DNA of 64,000 nucleotides from JADLHS01 sp964553795. GTDB lineage: Bacteria; Verrucomicrobiota; Verrucomicrobiia; Limisphaerales; JADLHS01. The notes below the pieces were generated by a model, which saw only the letters and a list, made by a program, of their open reading frames with translations, was not told where the DNA came from and did not search any database. The stretch lies in the NCBI GenBank assembly GCA_964553795.1, contig CAZKMR010000013.1:3656-67655 (forward strand), read 5' to 3'. Positions 1 through 9,516 of this stretch are shown here, piece after piece (positions within the stretch are counted from its first letter, which is position 1; each line of letters begins with the position of its first letter). The position numbers were made by a program, and so were the translations under genes.

Positions 1-1
1 C

Positions 2-859
2 AGTGGCGATGCGGGCCCGGGCGCGGTGCTTTACGGCAACGAGGGCAGCGGCGTCGGTGCACTCAGTCTGCGCAATCAAGCCGGGAGTCCCCGCGCGCGG
101 TTTTACGGTGGTCCGTCGGGCCGGATGTATCTCTACAACGATGCCGGCGCGGAACGGATGCGCTTGCTCGGTGGCCCCAGCACCGCGAGCCTTTCGATGT
201 TCAACAACACCGGCGAGCAGAACATCGTCTTGTGGAGTTACGACAACGAGGAAGGCGTCGTCAGCGTCCGGAACAAATTGGGCAACGAAACGGTGTATCT
301 CTGGGGACGCAACAGTCAGGATTCCAACGGCGGTCAGATCGGCCTCAAGAATAGCGCCGGCGCCGAAACCATCCGGCTCAACGCGGATCACAACGGCGAA
401 GGCCGCATTACCACGCAAGTATTGCAAATCACCGGCGGCTCGGACCTCTCCGAACAATTCGATATCAACACCGCCGAGCACGCGCTCGAACCCGGCATGG
501 TCGTGAGCATTGATCCGCAGAATCCCGGCGAACTCCGGTTAAGCATGAACGCTTACGATGCGACCGTGGCGGGCGTCGTCAGCGGTGCGGGGGGAGTCAA
601 ACCCGGGATGCTGATGGGCCAAGTCGGTACTGCCGCAAATGGCAAACATCCGGTCGCCCTCACGGGCCGCGTCTATTGCCAGGTGGATGCGAGCTATGGC
701 GCGATTCGTCCCGGCGATTTGCTCACCACGTCCGATACGCCCGGTCACGGGATGAAAGTGAACCACCACGATCAGGCGCGGGGCGCCATCATCGGCAAAG
801 CCATGACCACGCTCGAGTCCGGCAAAGGCCTGGTGCTCGTGCTCGTCAGTCTGCAATAA
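2..859 (+). CDS. Tail-fibre-like repeat protein, 3' end only
   Basis: The reading frame is open from the first bases of the window, so the N-terminus lies upstream and only about 285 codons are visible. The N-terminal two thirds is built from short degenerate repeats of about 20-25 residues with a pattern of small residue, hydrophobic strand, N/D-x-x-G turn (for example MYLYNDAGAERMRLLGG), which looks like a stacked beta-strand fibre. The last 130 residues form a compact domain that begins near DLSEQFDI and carries PGMVVSID, GRVYCQVDASYGAIRPGDLL and a glycine-rich IIGKAMTTLESGKG tail. I know this tail from large secreted or fibre proteins of Verrucomicrobiota and Planctomycetota. A surface or exported structural role is inferred, not shown. 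It is followed 36 bases later by the metallopeptidase gene on the same strand. Confidence 0.7.
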   Translation, partial: SGDAGPGAVLYGNEGSGVGALSLRNQAGSPRARFYGGPSGRMYLYNDAGAERMRLLGGPSTASLSMFNNTGEQNIVLWSYDNEEGVVSVRNKLGNETVYLWGRNSQDSNGGQIGLKNSAGAETIRLNADHNGEGRITTQVLQITGGSDLSEQFDINTAEHALEPGMVVSIDPQNPGELRLSMNAYDATVAGVVSGAGGVKPGMLMGQVGTAANGKHPVALTGRVYCQVDASYGAIRPGDLLTTSDTPGHGMKVNHHDQARGAIIGKAMTTLESGKGLVLVLVSLQ

Positions 860-895
860 CCGGCGGGCCATTCATTCAACAGCGAGGATCATTTC

Positions 896-2953
896 ATGAA
901 ACCTGCAATGAATTCACCCGTGTCTCCGGCGGCGTTGCGCCGCACCGTGGGCGCGCGTCGGCCAAGCCAACTGGGAAAGACGCTCGAACAGATTGTCACC
1001 CTGACCTACCTCAGCAATCGCCTGCGGATTGACCTGCGGCCGATGTCGGGCGGCGGATTCGTTTCGGCACGTTCCGGCGTTACGCCCGGCGTCCGGCGCA
1101 CCATCGCCGTAGTAATCACCGCGGGGTTGCTGAGTTTTAGCACCGGCGCAGCCTTGGCGCAGTTAAAGCAACCAGCCGCAGAAAATCTGAATCGGCTCGT
1201 CAACTCGATGCGCGCCTATGATGAACGCGGGGCAGCCACGGCTCCGCGGGCGGCCGAACCGATGCGGGTCAACTTCGACGCGGGCCAAAAACTGACGCAC
1301 CTCGCGGCGGCTCCGGGCCATGCGTTTCCACCCGAACAGAAAGTGCCGGGGCAACCCGCCGCCACCGCGCGATTGTTCGCGCAGGCCCATCTCCCGTTGC
1401 TGGGATTATCCAGCGCGAAGGTGGATTTCCAGCCCGCGCTCGTTCGTCAGTCGGGGCAGCGGCATTATGTGCGCTTCCAGCAAACCTACGCCGGCGTGCC
1501 GGTCTTCGCCGGCCAGATGGCGGTTCAATTGAACCCGGCCTTGGACGTGGAATTCCTGAGCGCTGATCTCGCGCTGGAAGTAAATGAACTCGACGCGCAA
1601 CCGCAGTGGCCGACGCCGCAGATCTCCGCGCCGCAGGCCACGGCCGTTATCGCGCAGCAAACCGCGGCGGCCGCCCCGGGAGTTCCTTTCACCACCACCG
1701 ATCCGGAATTGATGATCTTTGCGCCTTCCGTTTTCGATGAGACCGGTCCGGCGCAACTGGTCTGGGATCTCAAGCTATTCAGTGATCCCGAACCGGAATT
1801 GAACGCGCGTTTCCTGGTGGATGCGAAATCCGGCGCGGTGCTGCGTCGCTATGCCCTGACGCATTCGGCGTTGAACCGGCAGGTTCGCGATTCCAACAAC
1901 ACCACGAACTGGCCGGGCACGTTGGTGCGGGCCGAAGGCGACCCCGCCACCGGCATCGCGGACGTGGACAGCGCCTACCTGTTCCTCGGCCAGATTTATA
2001 ATTTCTTCAATAACAACTTCGGCATGGATAGTTACGACAACAACGGAATCACGCTGAATGCGACCGTGCGTTATTGTCCGAATCCCGCCAGTTGTCCGTG
2101 GGGTAACGCGCAATGGACGGGAACCCGCATGCGCTTCGGCAATGGCTATGCCACCGACGATGTCACCGCCCACGAATACACTCACGCCATCACCGAGTTC
2201 AGTTCCGGTTTGATCTATGAGAACGCTTCGGGCGCCATTAACGAGTCGCTCTCAGACATCTTTGGCGAGTTCGTGGACCTCTCCAACGCCAACGGAAACG
2301 ACAATGCGAACGTGCGGTGGCGCATGGGCGAGGATCTGCCCGGTGGATCCATTCGCGACATGAGCTTCCCGACCAACCGCAACGACCCGGATCGCCTGGG
2401 CAGTTCCTTCTACGTGCCGCCCGTGCCGGCGGGAACGGGAAATAATGGCAACGATTTCGGTGGCGTTCACAGCAACAGCGGCGTGAACAACAAACTCGCT
2501 TACCTGCTGACCGACGGCGACACGTTCAATGGCCAAACCGTCAACGGCATGGGCATCAATGCGGTCGCTGCCCTTTATTTTGAAGCGAACGTCAACCTGC
2601 TCACCGCCGGTGCCAACTGGACCGATCTGTATGAAGCGCTTCGCCAGGCGTCGGTCAACCTCAGTTGGAATGTGGACCAGCGGAACAATCTGTACCGCGC
2701 CTGTCGCGCGGTGGAAATCGCGGCGTCGGAAGATCTCTACGTGGATTGGACCAGCAATTGTCTGATCAAGAATGGCCGCCAAACGTGCCTGTTTCTGATC
2801 GGCGGCCCCTATCAAACCGTGGCCCAGGGAAACAGCGGCGCGCATCCCGGCGACCGATTGCACATTCGCGGCGGGTCGTACGATGAATCCGTCACGTTCC
2901 AAAAAATCATGACCGTGCGTTCCTATGACGGCACGGCGGTCATTGGCAATTAA
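896..2953 (+). CDS. Secreted M4 (thermolysin-family) metallopeptidase
   Basis: A 685-residue zinc metalloprotease precursor. The catalytic signature is complete: HEYTH at residues 426-430 and the third zinc ligand E450 in GAINESLSDIFGE, exactly 24 residues after the first histidine as in thermolysin. A later GGVHSNSGVNNKLAYLL segment matches the conserved M4 histidine motif. Residues about 110-320 look like an FTP/PepSY-type propeptide. A hydrophobic signal-like segment (about 68-88, ending GAALAQ) is preceded by an unusually long N-terminal stretch, so an internal start is possible. However, ATG 896 has an AGGA 8 bases upstream. The C-terminal 70 residues after the catalytic domain look like the start of a beta-helix or CSLREA-type extension. 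The predicted role is extracellular protein degradation. Confidence 0.88.
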   Translation: MKPAMNSPVSPAALRRTVGARRPSQLGKTLEQIVTLTYLSNRLRIDLRPMSGGGFVSARSGVTPGVRRTIAVVITAGLLSFSTGAALAQLKQPAAENLNRLVNSMRAYDERGAATAPRAAEPMRVNFDAGQKLTHLAAAPGHAFPPEQKVPGQPAATARLFAQAHLPLLGLSSAKVDFQPALVRQSGQRHYVRFQQTYAGVPVFAGQMAVQLNPALDVEFLSADLALEVNELDAQPQWPTPQISAPQATAVIAQQTAAAAPGVPFTTTDPELMIFAPSVFDETGPAQLVWDLKLFSDPEPELNARFLVDAKSGAVLRRYALTHSALNRQVRDSNNTTNWPGTLVRAEGDPATGIADVDSAYLFLGQIYNFFNNNFGMDSYDNNGITLNATVRYCPNPASCPWGNAQWTGTRMRFGNGYATDDVTAHEYTHAITEFSSGLIYENASGAINESLSDIFGEFVDLSNANGNDNANVRWRMGEDLPGGSIRDMSFPTNRNDPDRLGSSFYVPPVPAGTGNNGNDFGGVHSNSGVNNKLAYLLTDGDTFNGQTVNGMGINAVAALYFEANVNLLTAGANWTDLYEALRQASVNLSWNVDQRNNLYRACRAVEIAASEDLYVDWTSNCLIKNGRQTCLFLIGGPYQTVAQGNSGAHPGDRLHIRGGSYDESVTFQKIMTVRSYDGTAVIGN

Positions 2954-2987
2954 CCACCTCACAAACACTTTTTCCCAACGAATAATT

Positions 2988-3386
2988 ATGAAAACCAAAA
3001 TACTTGTTTCGCTGATACTGGCTTGGGCTGCCGTCGTGCCGGCCGCCACTTACACTTCGCAATGGTCCGGATTCAACTCCGGCCTCGCCCAGACGCAAGC
3101 CGGAGCGGTGACCCACGCGGGCGTGCTCGGAGGTTGGGCCGCACCGTTCCTGCCGGTCGCCACCCCGACGCCAGGTTTGCCAATCCTGACCATTGAATTG
3201 GTTGGGAACAGCGTCCGCGTTGCCTGGCCCACCACCGCCATTGGATTTGAACTGGAAGAAAAACCCGGCTTGAACGGCGGCGCGTGGAGCACCATCGCCG
3301 GGCCTTACCAAACGGATGGAAGCGAGTACTTCATCCTCGCGCCGCTCGCTCCCGACAACCGCTTCTATCGGTTGCGACTTCCGTAA
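2988..3386 (+). CDS. Small secreted protein with C-terminal FYRL module
   Basis: A 132-residue protein that begins with a clear signal peptide (MKTKILVSLILAWAAVVPAA). The start at 2988 is chosen because the signal peptide begins there, although the frame is open further upstream. After a short linker with a PTP-rich stretch, the rest is a single beta-rich module of about 75 residues: strand, VAWPTTAIGFELEE, GGAWSTIAGPY, and a terminal FYRLRLP. Related tails occur on other exported proteins in this window, including the large adhesin and the sorbosone-dehydrogenase-like protein. It lies 34 bases after the metallopeptidase gene on the same strand and may be co-transcribed. No enzymatic motif is visible and the function is unknown. 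Confidence 0.7.
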   Translation: MKTKILVSLILAWAAVVPAATYTSQWSGFNSGLAQTQAGAVTHAGVLGGWAAPFLPVATPTPGLPILTIELVGNSVRVAWPTTAIGFELEEKPGLNGGAWSTIAGPYQTDGSEYFILAPLAPDNRFYRLRLP

Positions 3387-3747
3387 TGCGTCGCTCATTC
3401 TCAAGTCGCCATCCGGAGTATGGATCGCGGCCTCCGCGCGAGCGATGGGAACGATCGAAGTTTGCAGTGCAAACGAACCGAGCGGTGGAGTTGAACGACT
3501 GCGTATGACCACAGGTACGAGATAATCCTTGGGCTATTGCAAAATAATTTGCTAAACCCATCGAAATCTGTGGCTGGCGTCTTCCAGTCTGAGGCGACCG
3601 GGGACATTTACACCCGATAGGTATTTCGGTATGGTGGGCCATGCCCCGCTCGGTGCGCATTGAAGCTCCCGGCGCAGTTTCTCGATGCCGCAACAAGGGC
3701 GGTGGTGCTGGACGAAACCGCAGCATGATTAACTCGCGAAGCTTCTG
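3387..3747 (+). other. Intergenic region, no gene recognised
   Basis: About 360 bases between the small secreted protein and the lamin-tail protein. The short open frames on both strands have no recognisable protein character. The only structured element seen is the 15-base palindrome at 3460-3474. The region presumably contains the promoter of the downstream gene, but no convincing -35/-10 pair stands out. Confidence 0.5.
3460..3474. promoter_or_regulatory. Perfect 7-bp palindrome, possible operator
   Basis: GTTTGCA and TGCAAAC flank a single central base, giving a perfect dyad in otherwise non-coding DNA about 270 bases upstream of the lamin-tail gene. The size and symmetry fit a dimeric helix-turn-helix operator. 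There is no regulator gene beside it, so this is a candidate only. Confidence 0.3.
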
Positions 3748-6700
3748 ATGAACACGTGGCGAGCAATCTATTGTGCAGGGGTAATCACTTGCCTCTGCGC
3801 AATGGGCGCTCGCGCGTCCGTGGTCATCAATGAGATTCTCTTCAATCCGCCCGGTGCCGATTCACCGCACGAATACATCGAGTTGCGTGGCACGCCCAAT
3901 CTCGTGCTTTCGTCCGGAACATACTTGGTTGCGGTGGAAGGCGACGCCGGCGGAAATCCCGGCACGATTCAGAATACGTTTGATCTTTCCGGACGCGTGG
4001 TGGGCGGAAACGGCTTCCTGGTTTTATTGCAAAAGAGCAGCAGCTACACCGTTCATTCCAATGCGACGGTGCTCCGGCACGCCGGCAATGGCCCCGGCTG
4101 GGGCAACGGGTCGAGCAGTTCCGTGGGACATCGCGGTGAGGCCGGGCAAACGGATATTGAGAATCCCTCGGTGACCTTCTTTCTCATTCAATCCGCGAGT
4201 CCCCCGGTCATTGGGGCGGATATTGATGCGAATAACAATGGCCTTCCCGATGGGACGACGTTTGCGAGTTGGACGGTGCTGGATTCAGTGGGGGTGCTCG
4301 ACGCGGATGGCGCGGGCGATTTTGCGTACGGCACGATTAATTTTCGCCGCAATACCAGTCCCGGCAGCGGCGCGGGGGCTTTGGGAGTTATCGTGCCGAT
4401 TGGCTTCTCTGCGGATTACGTGGGGCGAGCGGGTCACACCGTCGGCAGCGCTGCGGCGGCCTGGGTGGCCAGTAACAATTTAGGCGGCAGCGCGCCGGAT
4501 TGGACGCTGGGCGCGACGACCAATACCGAGCCTCCGAGCTTTGGCGGCGCGGCCTTGAATCATCTGGGCGCTCCCAACTTCGGAGCGCCGCCGCTTCCGG
4601 GAGTGGTGCTCCAGCAAAGCGACGGCCACACCGTGGTTTCCGAAGCGGGATTGACCGATGCTTTTACGCTCGCCTTAAACACAGCACCCACGAGCGCCGT
4701 CACGATTCAAATTACCTGCGGACCGCAGCTTGAAGTAAGCACTAACGGCGGCGCGAGTTTTGGACCGGTGGCCACGTGGACGTTCACCGACACCACGCCA
4801 AAGGCGGTGCTCGTTCGCGCCCTGGATGACAATATCGTGGACGTTTCCCCGCGCGTCCGGTTCATCACCAACGTCGTCAGCAGCACGGGCGATTCCGCGC
4901 AATATCCATTGACCACCCTCATTCCGTCCGTGCCCGCGACGATTGTGGATAATGACTCGGTATTGCTCACCGAGCTAAAGGTCAATCCGCCGGGAACGAA
5001 CGACGCGCCGCATGAGTTCATCGAAATTTCCGGAACGCCGGGAGCGTTGCTCACCAATGTTTATCTGCTCGGTCTGGATGGAAACGTCAGCGGCAATCCC
5101 GGTCGCGTCAGCTACGCGCTCAATCTTTCCGGACGAACTTTGGGCGCGAGCGGATTGCTCGTCGTGGTGGCGACGAATCATCCCTACGCGATTCCGCCGG
5201 GGACGACCGTGCTCCACGATCCGCAGTTGAACGAACCGGACGGCGAGTTGGGGAATAACACGATGTCGTTTCTGCTCGTCACCAGTCCGGTCGCACTCGG
5301 CAAAGACCAGGACCTGGACGCAGGGAACAATGGAGTCCTCGAAGGATTGAGCGCTCAGGCGACCATTCTGGACGCGGTCGGTTGGAGCGATGGCGATAGT
5401 GGCGATTTCGTTTATGGCGGTGTGGGATTGATTCAGGCGTTTGGCACGCCGGACGCAGCGACGCGTTTTCCTGGCAACAACACGCCGAATTCGGCGGCCG
5501 CATGGTTCTGCGGCGATCTGGCGGGCGCGAGCGGTGATTCATTGAGTTACGATGGGCAACAGGTCAGCGCAAACTTTCCGCCCGACAGTTTGCTGACTCC
5601 CGGGCGATTGAACAACACGGCGCCACAATTCACCGGCGTCACACCGATCTCCGGAGTGATTGGCGATCCCACCAATCCGACGATTACGTTTTCGGTGAGC
5701 GATGCGGAAATGGTTGCCAGCGCGATCACGGTTACGGCTACCAGCAGTAATTCTGCCGTGGTGCCTGACGCGAACTTGAACATTACGGTCGGCGGCGGCG
5801 GAGTCCGCACGCTGGCGATCAATCCCGTGGGCGTTGGCTATTCGGCCATTACTTTGCACGCGAGTGATGGTTCGATGACAGGAAAAGTCACCGTGGCCTA
5901 CGCGGCTTCCGCGATGGGACGTCCGGGCGGGGTGTGGCATCTCGGCGCGAGTGATGGTTCCACCGCGCTCGCGGTGGATGCCGATTTCATGTTGGTGGGC
6001 GACGACGAGAACCAACGCATTCGCTTGTATCGCCGCCTCGCATCCGGCTTGCCCGTGAGTGAGTTCAACATGACTCCGTTTCTGGAATTGCCCGATGTGG
6101 AGGCGGGGCAGGTGCGCGAGGTGGATATTGAGGCGACGACGCGCGTGGGTAATCGCCTGCTATGGATGGGGTCGCATTCGCACGCCAACATTGGGGAAAC
6201 GCGCACGAACCGGACGCGCATCTGGGCGACTGATCTGTCGGGCAGCGGCGCTGCTAGCGCACTCACCTACGCGGGCCGCTATGATTATCTCAAGGTGGAT
6301 TTGATTGCCTGGGACAAACACAACGCGCATGGCAAAGGCAGCAACTACTTTGGTTTGGAAGCCAGCGATGCGGAAGGAGTGGAGCCCAAAGCGCCCGACG
6401 GCTCGGGTTTTTCCATCGAAGGTTTGGCCATGATGCCGGGCAATACCAATGGCGCGTACGTGGCTTTTCGCGCGCCGATTGTCCCGGCCACGAATCGCAA
6501 TTATGCGCTCATCGTGCCGGTGTTGAATTACGTCGCGGTTTCGAGCAGCGGCGGTCCGCCCGGCTCGGCCAGTTTAGGCGCGCCGATTGAAATGGATTTG
6601 TATGGGCGCGGCATTCGGAGTCTTGAAGGCAGCACCAACGGTTATCTCATCGTGGCCGGTCCAGCCGCCGCGGCGCCGGGAGATTATCCGCAAGACTTCC

Positions 6701-7173
6701 GGCTCTACACCTGGACCGGCAATCCCGGTGACGCACCGCAGCAGCGCGCGGCGGATTTGTCGGGTTTGAATCCGGAGGGCATCGTGGAACTTCCGCCCGG
6801 GCCATGGTTACCCGAAACGGTAGTGCAAATTCTCAGCGACAACGGCCAAAACATTTTTTACGGCGACGGCATCGTGGCCAAGAGTCTGCCGGTAGTGAAT
6901 TTCAAAAAGAGCCGCAGTGATTTGGTAGCGCTCGGCATGGTGGTGAAGCCAACGCCCGTGATTACCGCCGCGAAACGGAATGGCGCGAGCTTCACGATTA
7001 CGTGGCGAGCGTTGGCGGGAGAAACTTATCGCCTCCAAACGAAAACGAATCTCGCGCAACTGAATTGGAATGTGGTGGCGGGCGACATCACCGCTACCGG
7101 TCCGTACGCAAGCAAGGTGATCAACAGCTCCGCGCCAACGCTGTTTTGCCGCGTTCTGTTACTGTCGCCGTGA
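3748..7173 (+). CDS. Secreted multidomain protein: two lamin-tail domains plus DUF3616
   Basis: A 1,141-residue exported protein with an N-terminal signal (CAGVITCLCAMGARA). Two lamin-tail (LTD-type) repeats are visible: residues about 25-220 (VVINEILFNPPG, EYIELRG, GDAGGNPGTI) and about 405-620 (LLTELKVNPPG, EFIEISG, GNVSGNPGRV). A Calx-beta-like stretch lies between them. Next comes an Ig-like region (NTAPQFTGVTPISGVIGD) and then a DUF3616-type domain (GVWHLGASDGSTALAVDADF, VGDDENQRIRLYRR, EVDIEATTRVGNRLLWMGSH). The C-terminus is an RLQTKTNLAQLNWNVV module ending LFCRVLLLSP, a variant of the FYRL tail seen in neighbouring secreted proteins. LTD domains occur on many bacterial extracellular proteins and are thought to mediate surface or polymer contacts. 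No catalytic residues are evident, so this is probably a surface or matrix protein. Confidence 0.75.
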   Translation: MNTWRAIYCAGVITCLCAMGARASVVINEILFNPPGADSPHEYIELRGTPNLVLSSGTYLVAVEGDAGGNPGTIQNTFDLSGRVVGGNGFLVLLQKSSSYTVHSNATVLRHAGNGPGWGNGSSSSVGHRGEAGQTDIENPSVTFFLIQSASPPVIGADIDANNNGLPDGTTFASWTVLDSVGVLDADGAGDFAYGTINFRRNTSPGSGAGALGVIVPIGFSADYVGRAGHTVGSAAAAWVASNNLGGSAPDWTLGATTNTEPPSFGGAALNHLGAPNFGAPPLPGVVLQQSDGHTVVSEAGLTDAFTLALNTAPTSAVTIQITCGPQLEVSTNGGASFGPVATWTFTDTTPKAVLVRALDDNIVDVSPRVRFITNVVSSTGDSAQYPLTTLIPSVPATIVDNDSVLLTELKVNPPGTNDAPHEFIEISGTPGALLTNVYLLGLDGNVSGNPGRVSYALNLSGRTLGASGLLVVVATNHPYAIPPGTTVLHDPQLNEPDGELGNNTMSFLLVTSPVALGKDQDLDAGNNGVLEGLSAQATILDAVGWSDGDSGDFVYGGVGLIQAFGTPDAATRFPGNNTPNSAAAWFCGDLAGASGDSLSYDGQQVSANFPPDSLLTPGRLNNTAPQFTGVTPISGVIGDPTNPTITFSVSDAEMVASAITVTATSSNSAVVPDANLNITVGGGGVRTLAINPVGVGYSAITLHASDGSMTGKVTVAYAASAMGRPGGVWHLGASDGSTALAVDADFMLVGDDENQRIRLYRRLASGLPVSEFNMTPFLELPDVEAGQVREVDIEATTRVGNRLLWMGSHSHANIGETRTNRTRIWATDLSGSGAASALTYAGRYDYLKVDLIAWDKHNAHGKGSNYFGLEASDAEGVEPKAPDGSGFSIEGLAMMPGNTNGAYVAFRAPIVPATNRNYALIVPVLNYVAVSSSGGPPGSASLGAPIEMDLYGRGIRSLEGSTNGYLIVAGPAAAAPGDYPQDFRLYTWTGNPGDAPQQRAADLSGLNPEGIVELPPGPWLPETVVQILSDNGQNIFYGDGIVAKSLPVVNFKKSRSDLVALGMVVKPTPVITAAKRNGASFTITWRALAGETYRLQTKTNLAQLNWNVVAGDITATGPYASKVINSSAPTLFCRVLLLSP

Positions 7174-7267
7174 TGGCCGCGCAGGCCACTGGCACTCGGG
7201 AAGCAGCGGTCTTCGCGACTCGCGCGGGGCTACCCACCTCCAACAACGTCGCCGGTTCGCCCCGTTT

Positions 7268-9514
7268 TTAATCGGAATCCTGGTGGGGCTGGGGCGACAA
7301 TTCATCCGCTTCGCGCAAGAGGATGCGGGCGGTGAGCCAGCCGGCCAGCAGGCCGGATTTGCTGTCGCTGAGTTCCAGTTTCTTGGCAAAATGATCGGTG
7401 ACTTCCTTGCGCCCAATTTCCAAGCGGTTATCGGCGCAGGCCGGTTCGCCGAGTTGAATCCAGGTCATGCCGGCGAGGATATGCGTCAAAGCGACGCAAG
7501 AGGGGGCTTGCCGAGGAAAGCGGGAACAGGTTTCCAGTTGCGTGGCGGCGCTGGTGAAATCCCCGCGGCGATAGTCATACAAGGCCAACGCGAACGTGCG
7601 CCAGGCGGCATAGAACGAGGCGTCGTTGATCGCACGGTTGGTGCTGCGGAGGGACTCTTGCAACAGCGCGGCGTACGGATCGAGTCGGGCCATGAGGTCG
7701 GCATCGGCCGGCGTCAGCAGACTGGTTTTAAGCAGTTGTTCGGCGGCGACGAGGTTGGAGGTGCCGGTGAGCCGTTGCACCTGCATGCGCCGCATGCGGT
7801 CGTATTCGGTGAACTTCTTCGCTTCGATTAACAGCGGGGCGGCCAGCAGCAAATCGCTGGTGGCCCGGTCGGTGCGATCCATTTTGTCCACCTGATTGAC
7901 CTGCACCAGCACCGAGAAGCGATCGGCGGCTTGGCGCCAGCGGCCCTGCACGGTGTTCCACGAGCCCAATTCGCGAAACACTGTGGTGGCTTCCATGGAA
8001 GGGGAAAACAGCTCGGCCGGGACCTGTTCCAAAAGATCGTCCGCCTCCTGCATTCGGCGATGACTGGCCAGCACGCCGGCCTCGGTCACTTTCTCGCGGG
8101 CCTCGGCTTTTTGGCGGAGGAGCATTTCGTTGGCGCGCGCTTGCTCGGCTTCCTGGCGCAACCGGCCTTGCACGTGCAGAGCTTCACGTTCCCGCAAGAA
8201 CAGTCGGGTGGATACCACCAGGCCGATCAACAAAGTGAGGAGAACCACCGTGCCGGAAGCGAAAACCACTTTGTTGCGGCGGACGAGTTTGCGGAAGCGA
8301 TAGAGTCGGCTGGGCGGGCGGGCCAGCACGGGCTCCAAATCCAGGTGGCGCTGAATATCCATTGCCAGCGCGTTGGCAGTTTCGTAGCGCCGGGCGCGAT
8401 CCTTCTCCAACGCTTTCATCACGATCCAGTCCAGATCGCCTTTGATGGCCTTGATGAGTTTCGGCGGTTCGGCGCAACGCCGCGCGGCGGTGGTGGTCAA
8501 ATCCGCGTTGCCCAGGGAAGTGAGCATGGTCGAAGGTTGCTGCGGTTCATCTTCCCGGAGCATGCGGCGCATTTCGTCAAAGCCGGACCGGACCAATTCC
8601 GTTTGGTCAAAGGGCGTGCGGCCGGTCAGCAATTCATAGAGCAAGACGCCCAGCGAGTAGATGTCGCTGCGGGTATCCACGTCCAACCCGATCATCTCCG
8701 CCTGCTCGGGACTCATGTAGGCGGGGGTGCCAATGAACTGGCCCATGAGGGTGAAGGCGGGATTGTCGATCAGTTTGCCTTCGGTGGCTTTAGCGATGCC
8801 GAAATCAATCACCTTGGGCATGGCGACGTCGTTATTCACCGTCACCAGAATGTTCGAGGGTTTGATGTCGCGATGAACTACACCTTTTTGGTGCGCGTGT
8901 TGGATGGCGTGACAGACTTGAATGAAGAGTTTCAGCCGTTGGCGCGTGTCGAGGTGGTGCTCCTCACAATACGTCGTGATGCGGACCCCGCGCACCAACT
9001 CCATGACGAAATAAGGCCGGCCATTGTCGGTGGCGCCGGCATCCAGCACTTTCGCGATGTTCGGATGATCCATCAGCGCGAGGGCCTGGCGTTCGGCCTC
9101 GAAGCGGGCGATGACGGATTGGGTATCCATGCCGAGCTTGAGGATTTTGAGCGCGACCTGCCGACGCACCGGTTCTTCCTGTTCGGCGAGGTAAACCATG
9201 CCGCAACCGCCTTCGCCGAGGGGTTGCAAAATCCGGTACCGTCCCACCCGCGCGCCCTTTTTCTCGGTCCCGACCGCTTCGTCACCGGCTCGGGCCGTGG
9301 TGGCCAGCGCATCAATCGCCTCAGTGACAAAGCTGGAGACCGCCGGAGAAAATAACCGGTCGGTGCGATCATGGGCGGCGAGGAGTTTGGCGAGATTCGC
9401 GCGCAACGGCGCGTTGTTGCCGCAGGCTTCGTCCAGGAAGCGGTCGCGTTCGTCGGCGCGGGAGAATTCCAACGCGGCGAGGAAGAGCGACTGTTCTTCG
9501 GTCGAGGTATGCAT
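7268..9514 (-). CDS. Membrane-anchored Ser/Thr protein kinase (PknB-like)
   Basis: A 748-residue Hanks-type kinase. Its start is placed at MHTSTEEQ, 2 bases after the stop of the upstream sigma-factor gene; a longer frame exists but would overlap that gene. The glycine-rich loop GEGGCGMVYLAE (about 100-111), the catalytic lysine in VALKIL (about 123), HRDIKPSN (214-221), DFGIAK (237-242) and the SPEQ segment are all present, so it should be active. A single transmembrane helix lies at about 416-438. The region beyond it is helical, with a coiled coil just outside the membrane followed by TPR-like helices, and probably acts as a sensor. The tight pairing with a TIGR02999-type ECF sigma factor is a recurrent arrangement in Planctomycetota and Verrucomicrobiota and suggests kinase control of the sigma factor, which is inferred. 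Confidence 0.88.
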   Translation of the reverse strand: MHTSTEEQSLFLAALEFSRADERDRFLDEACGNNAPLRANLAKLLAAHDRTDRLFSPAVSSFVTEAIDALATTARAGDEAVGTEKKGARVGRYRILQPLGEGGCGMVYLAEQEEPVRRQVALKILKLGMDTQSVIARFEAERQALALMDHPNIAKVLDAGATDNGRPYFVMELVRGVRITTYCEEHHLDTRQRLKLFIQVCHAIQHAHQKGVVHRDIKPSNILVTVNNDVAMPKVIDFGIAKATEGKLIDNPAFTLMGQFIGTPAYMSPEQAEMIGLDVDTRSDIYSLGVLLYELLTGRTPFDQTELVRSGFDEMRRMLREDEPQQPSTMLTSLGNADLTTTAARRCAEPPKLIKAIKGDLDWIVMKALEKDRARRYETANALAMDIQRHLDLEPVLARPPSRLYRFRKLVRRNKVVFASGTVVLLTLLIGLVVSTRLFLREREALHVQGRLRQEAEQARANEMLLRQKAEAREKVTEAGVLASHRRMQEADDLLEQVPAELFSPSMEATTVFRELGSWNTVQGRWRQAADRFSVLVQVNQVDKMDRTDRATSDLLLAAPLLIEAKKFTEYDRMRRMQVQRLTGTSNLVAAEQLLKTSLLTPADADLMARLDPYAALLQESLRSTNRAINDASFYAAWRTFALALYDYRRGDFTSAATQLETCSRFPRQAPSCVALTHILAGMTWIQLGEPACADNRLEIGRKEVTDHFAKKLELSDSKSGLLAGWLTARILLREADELSPQPHQDSD

Positions 9515-9516
9515 GT

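Noticed and set aside
7931..9355. Open frame of 474 codons on the plus strand
   Set aside because: Antisense to the kinase with intact Hanks motifs; no signal, domain or ribosome-binding site.
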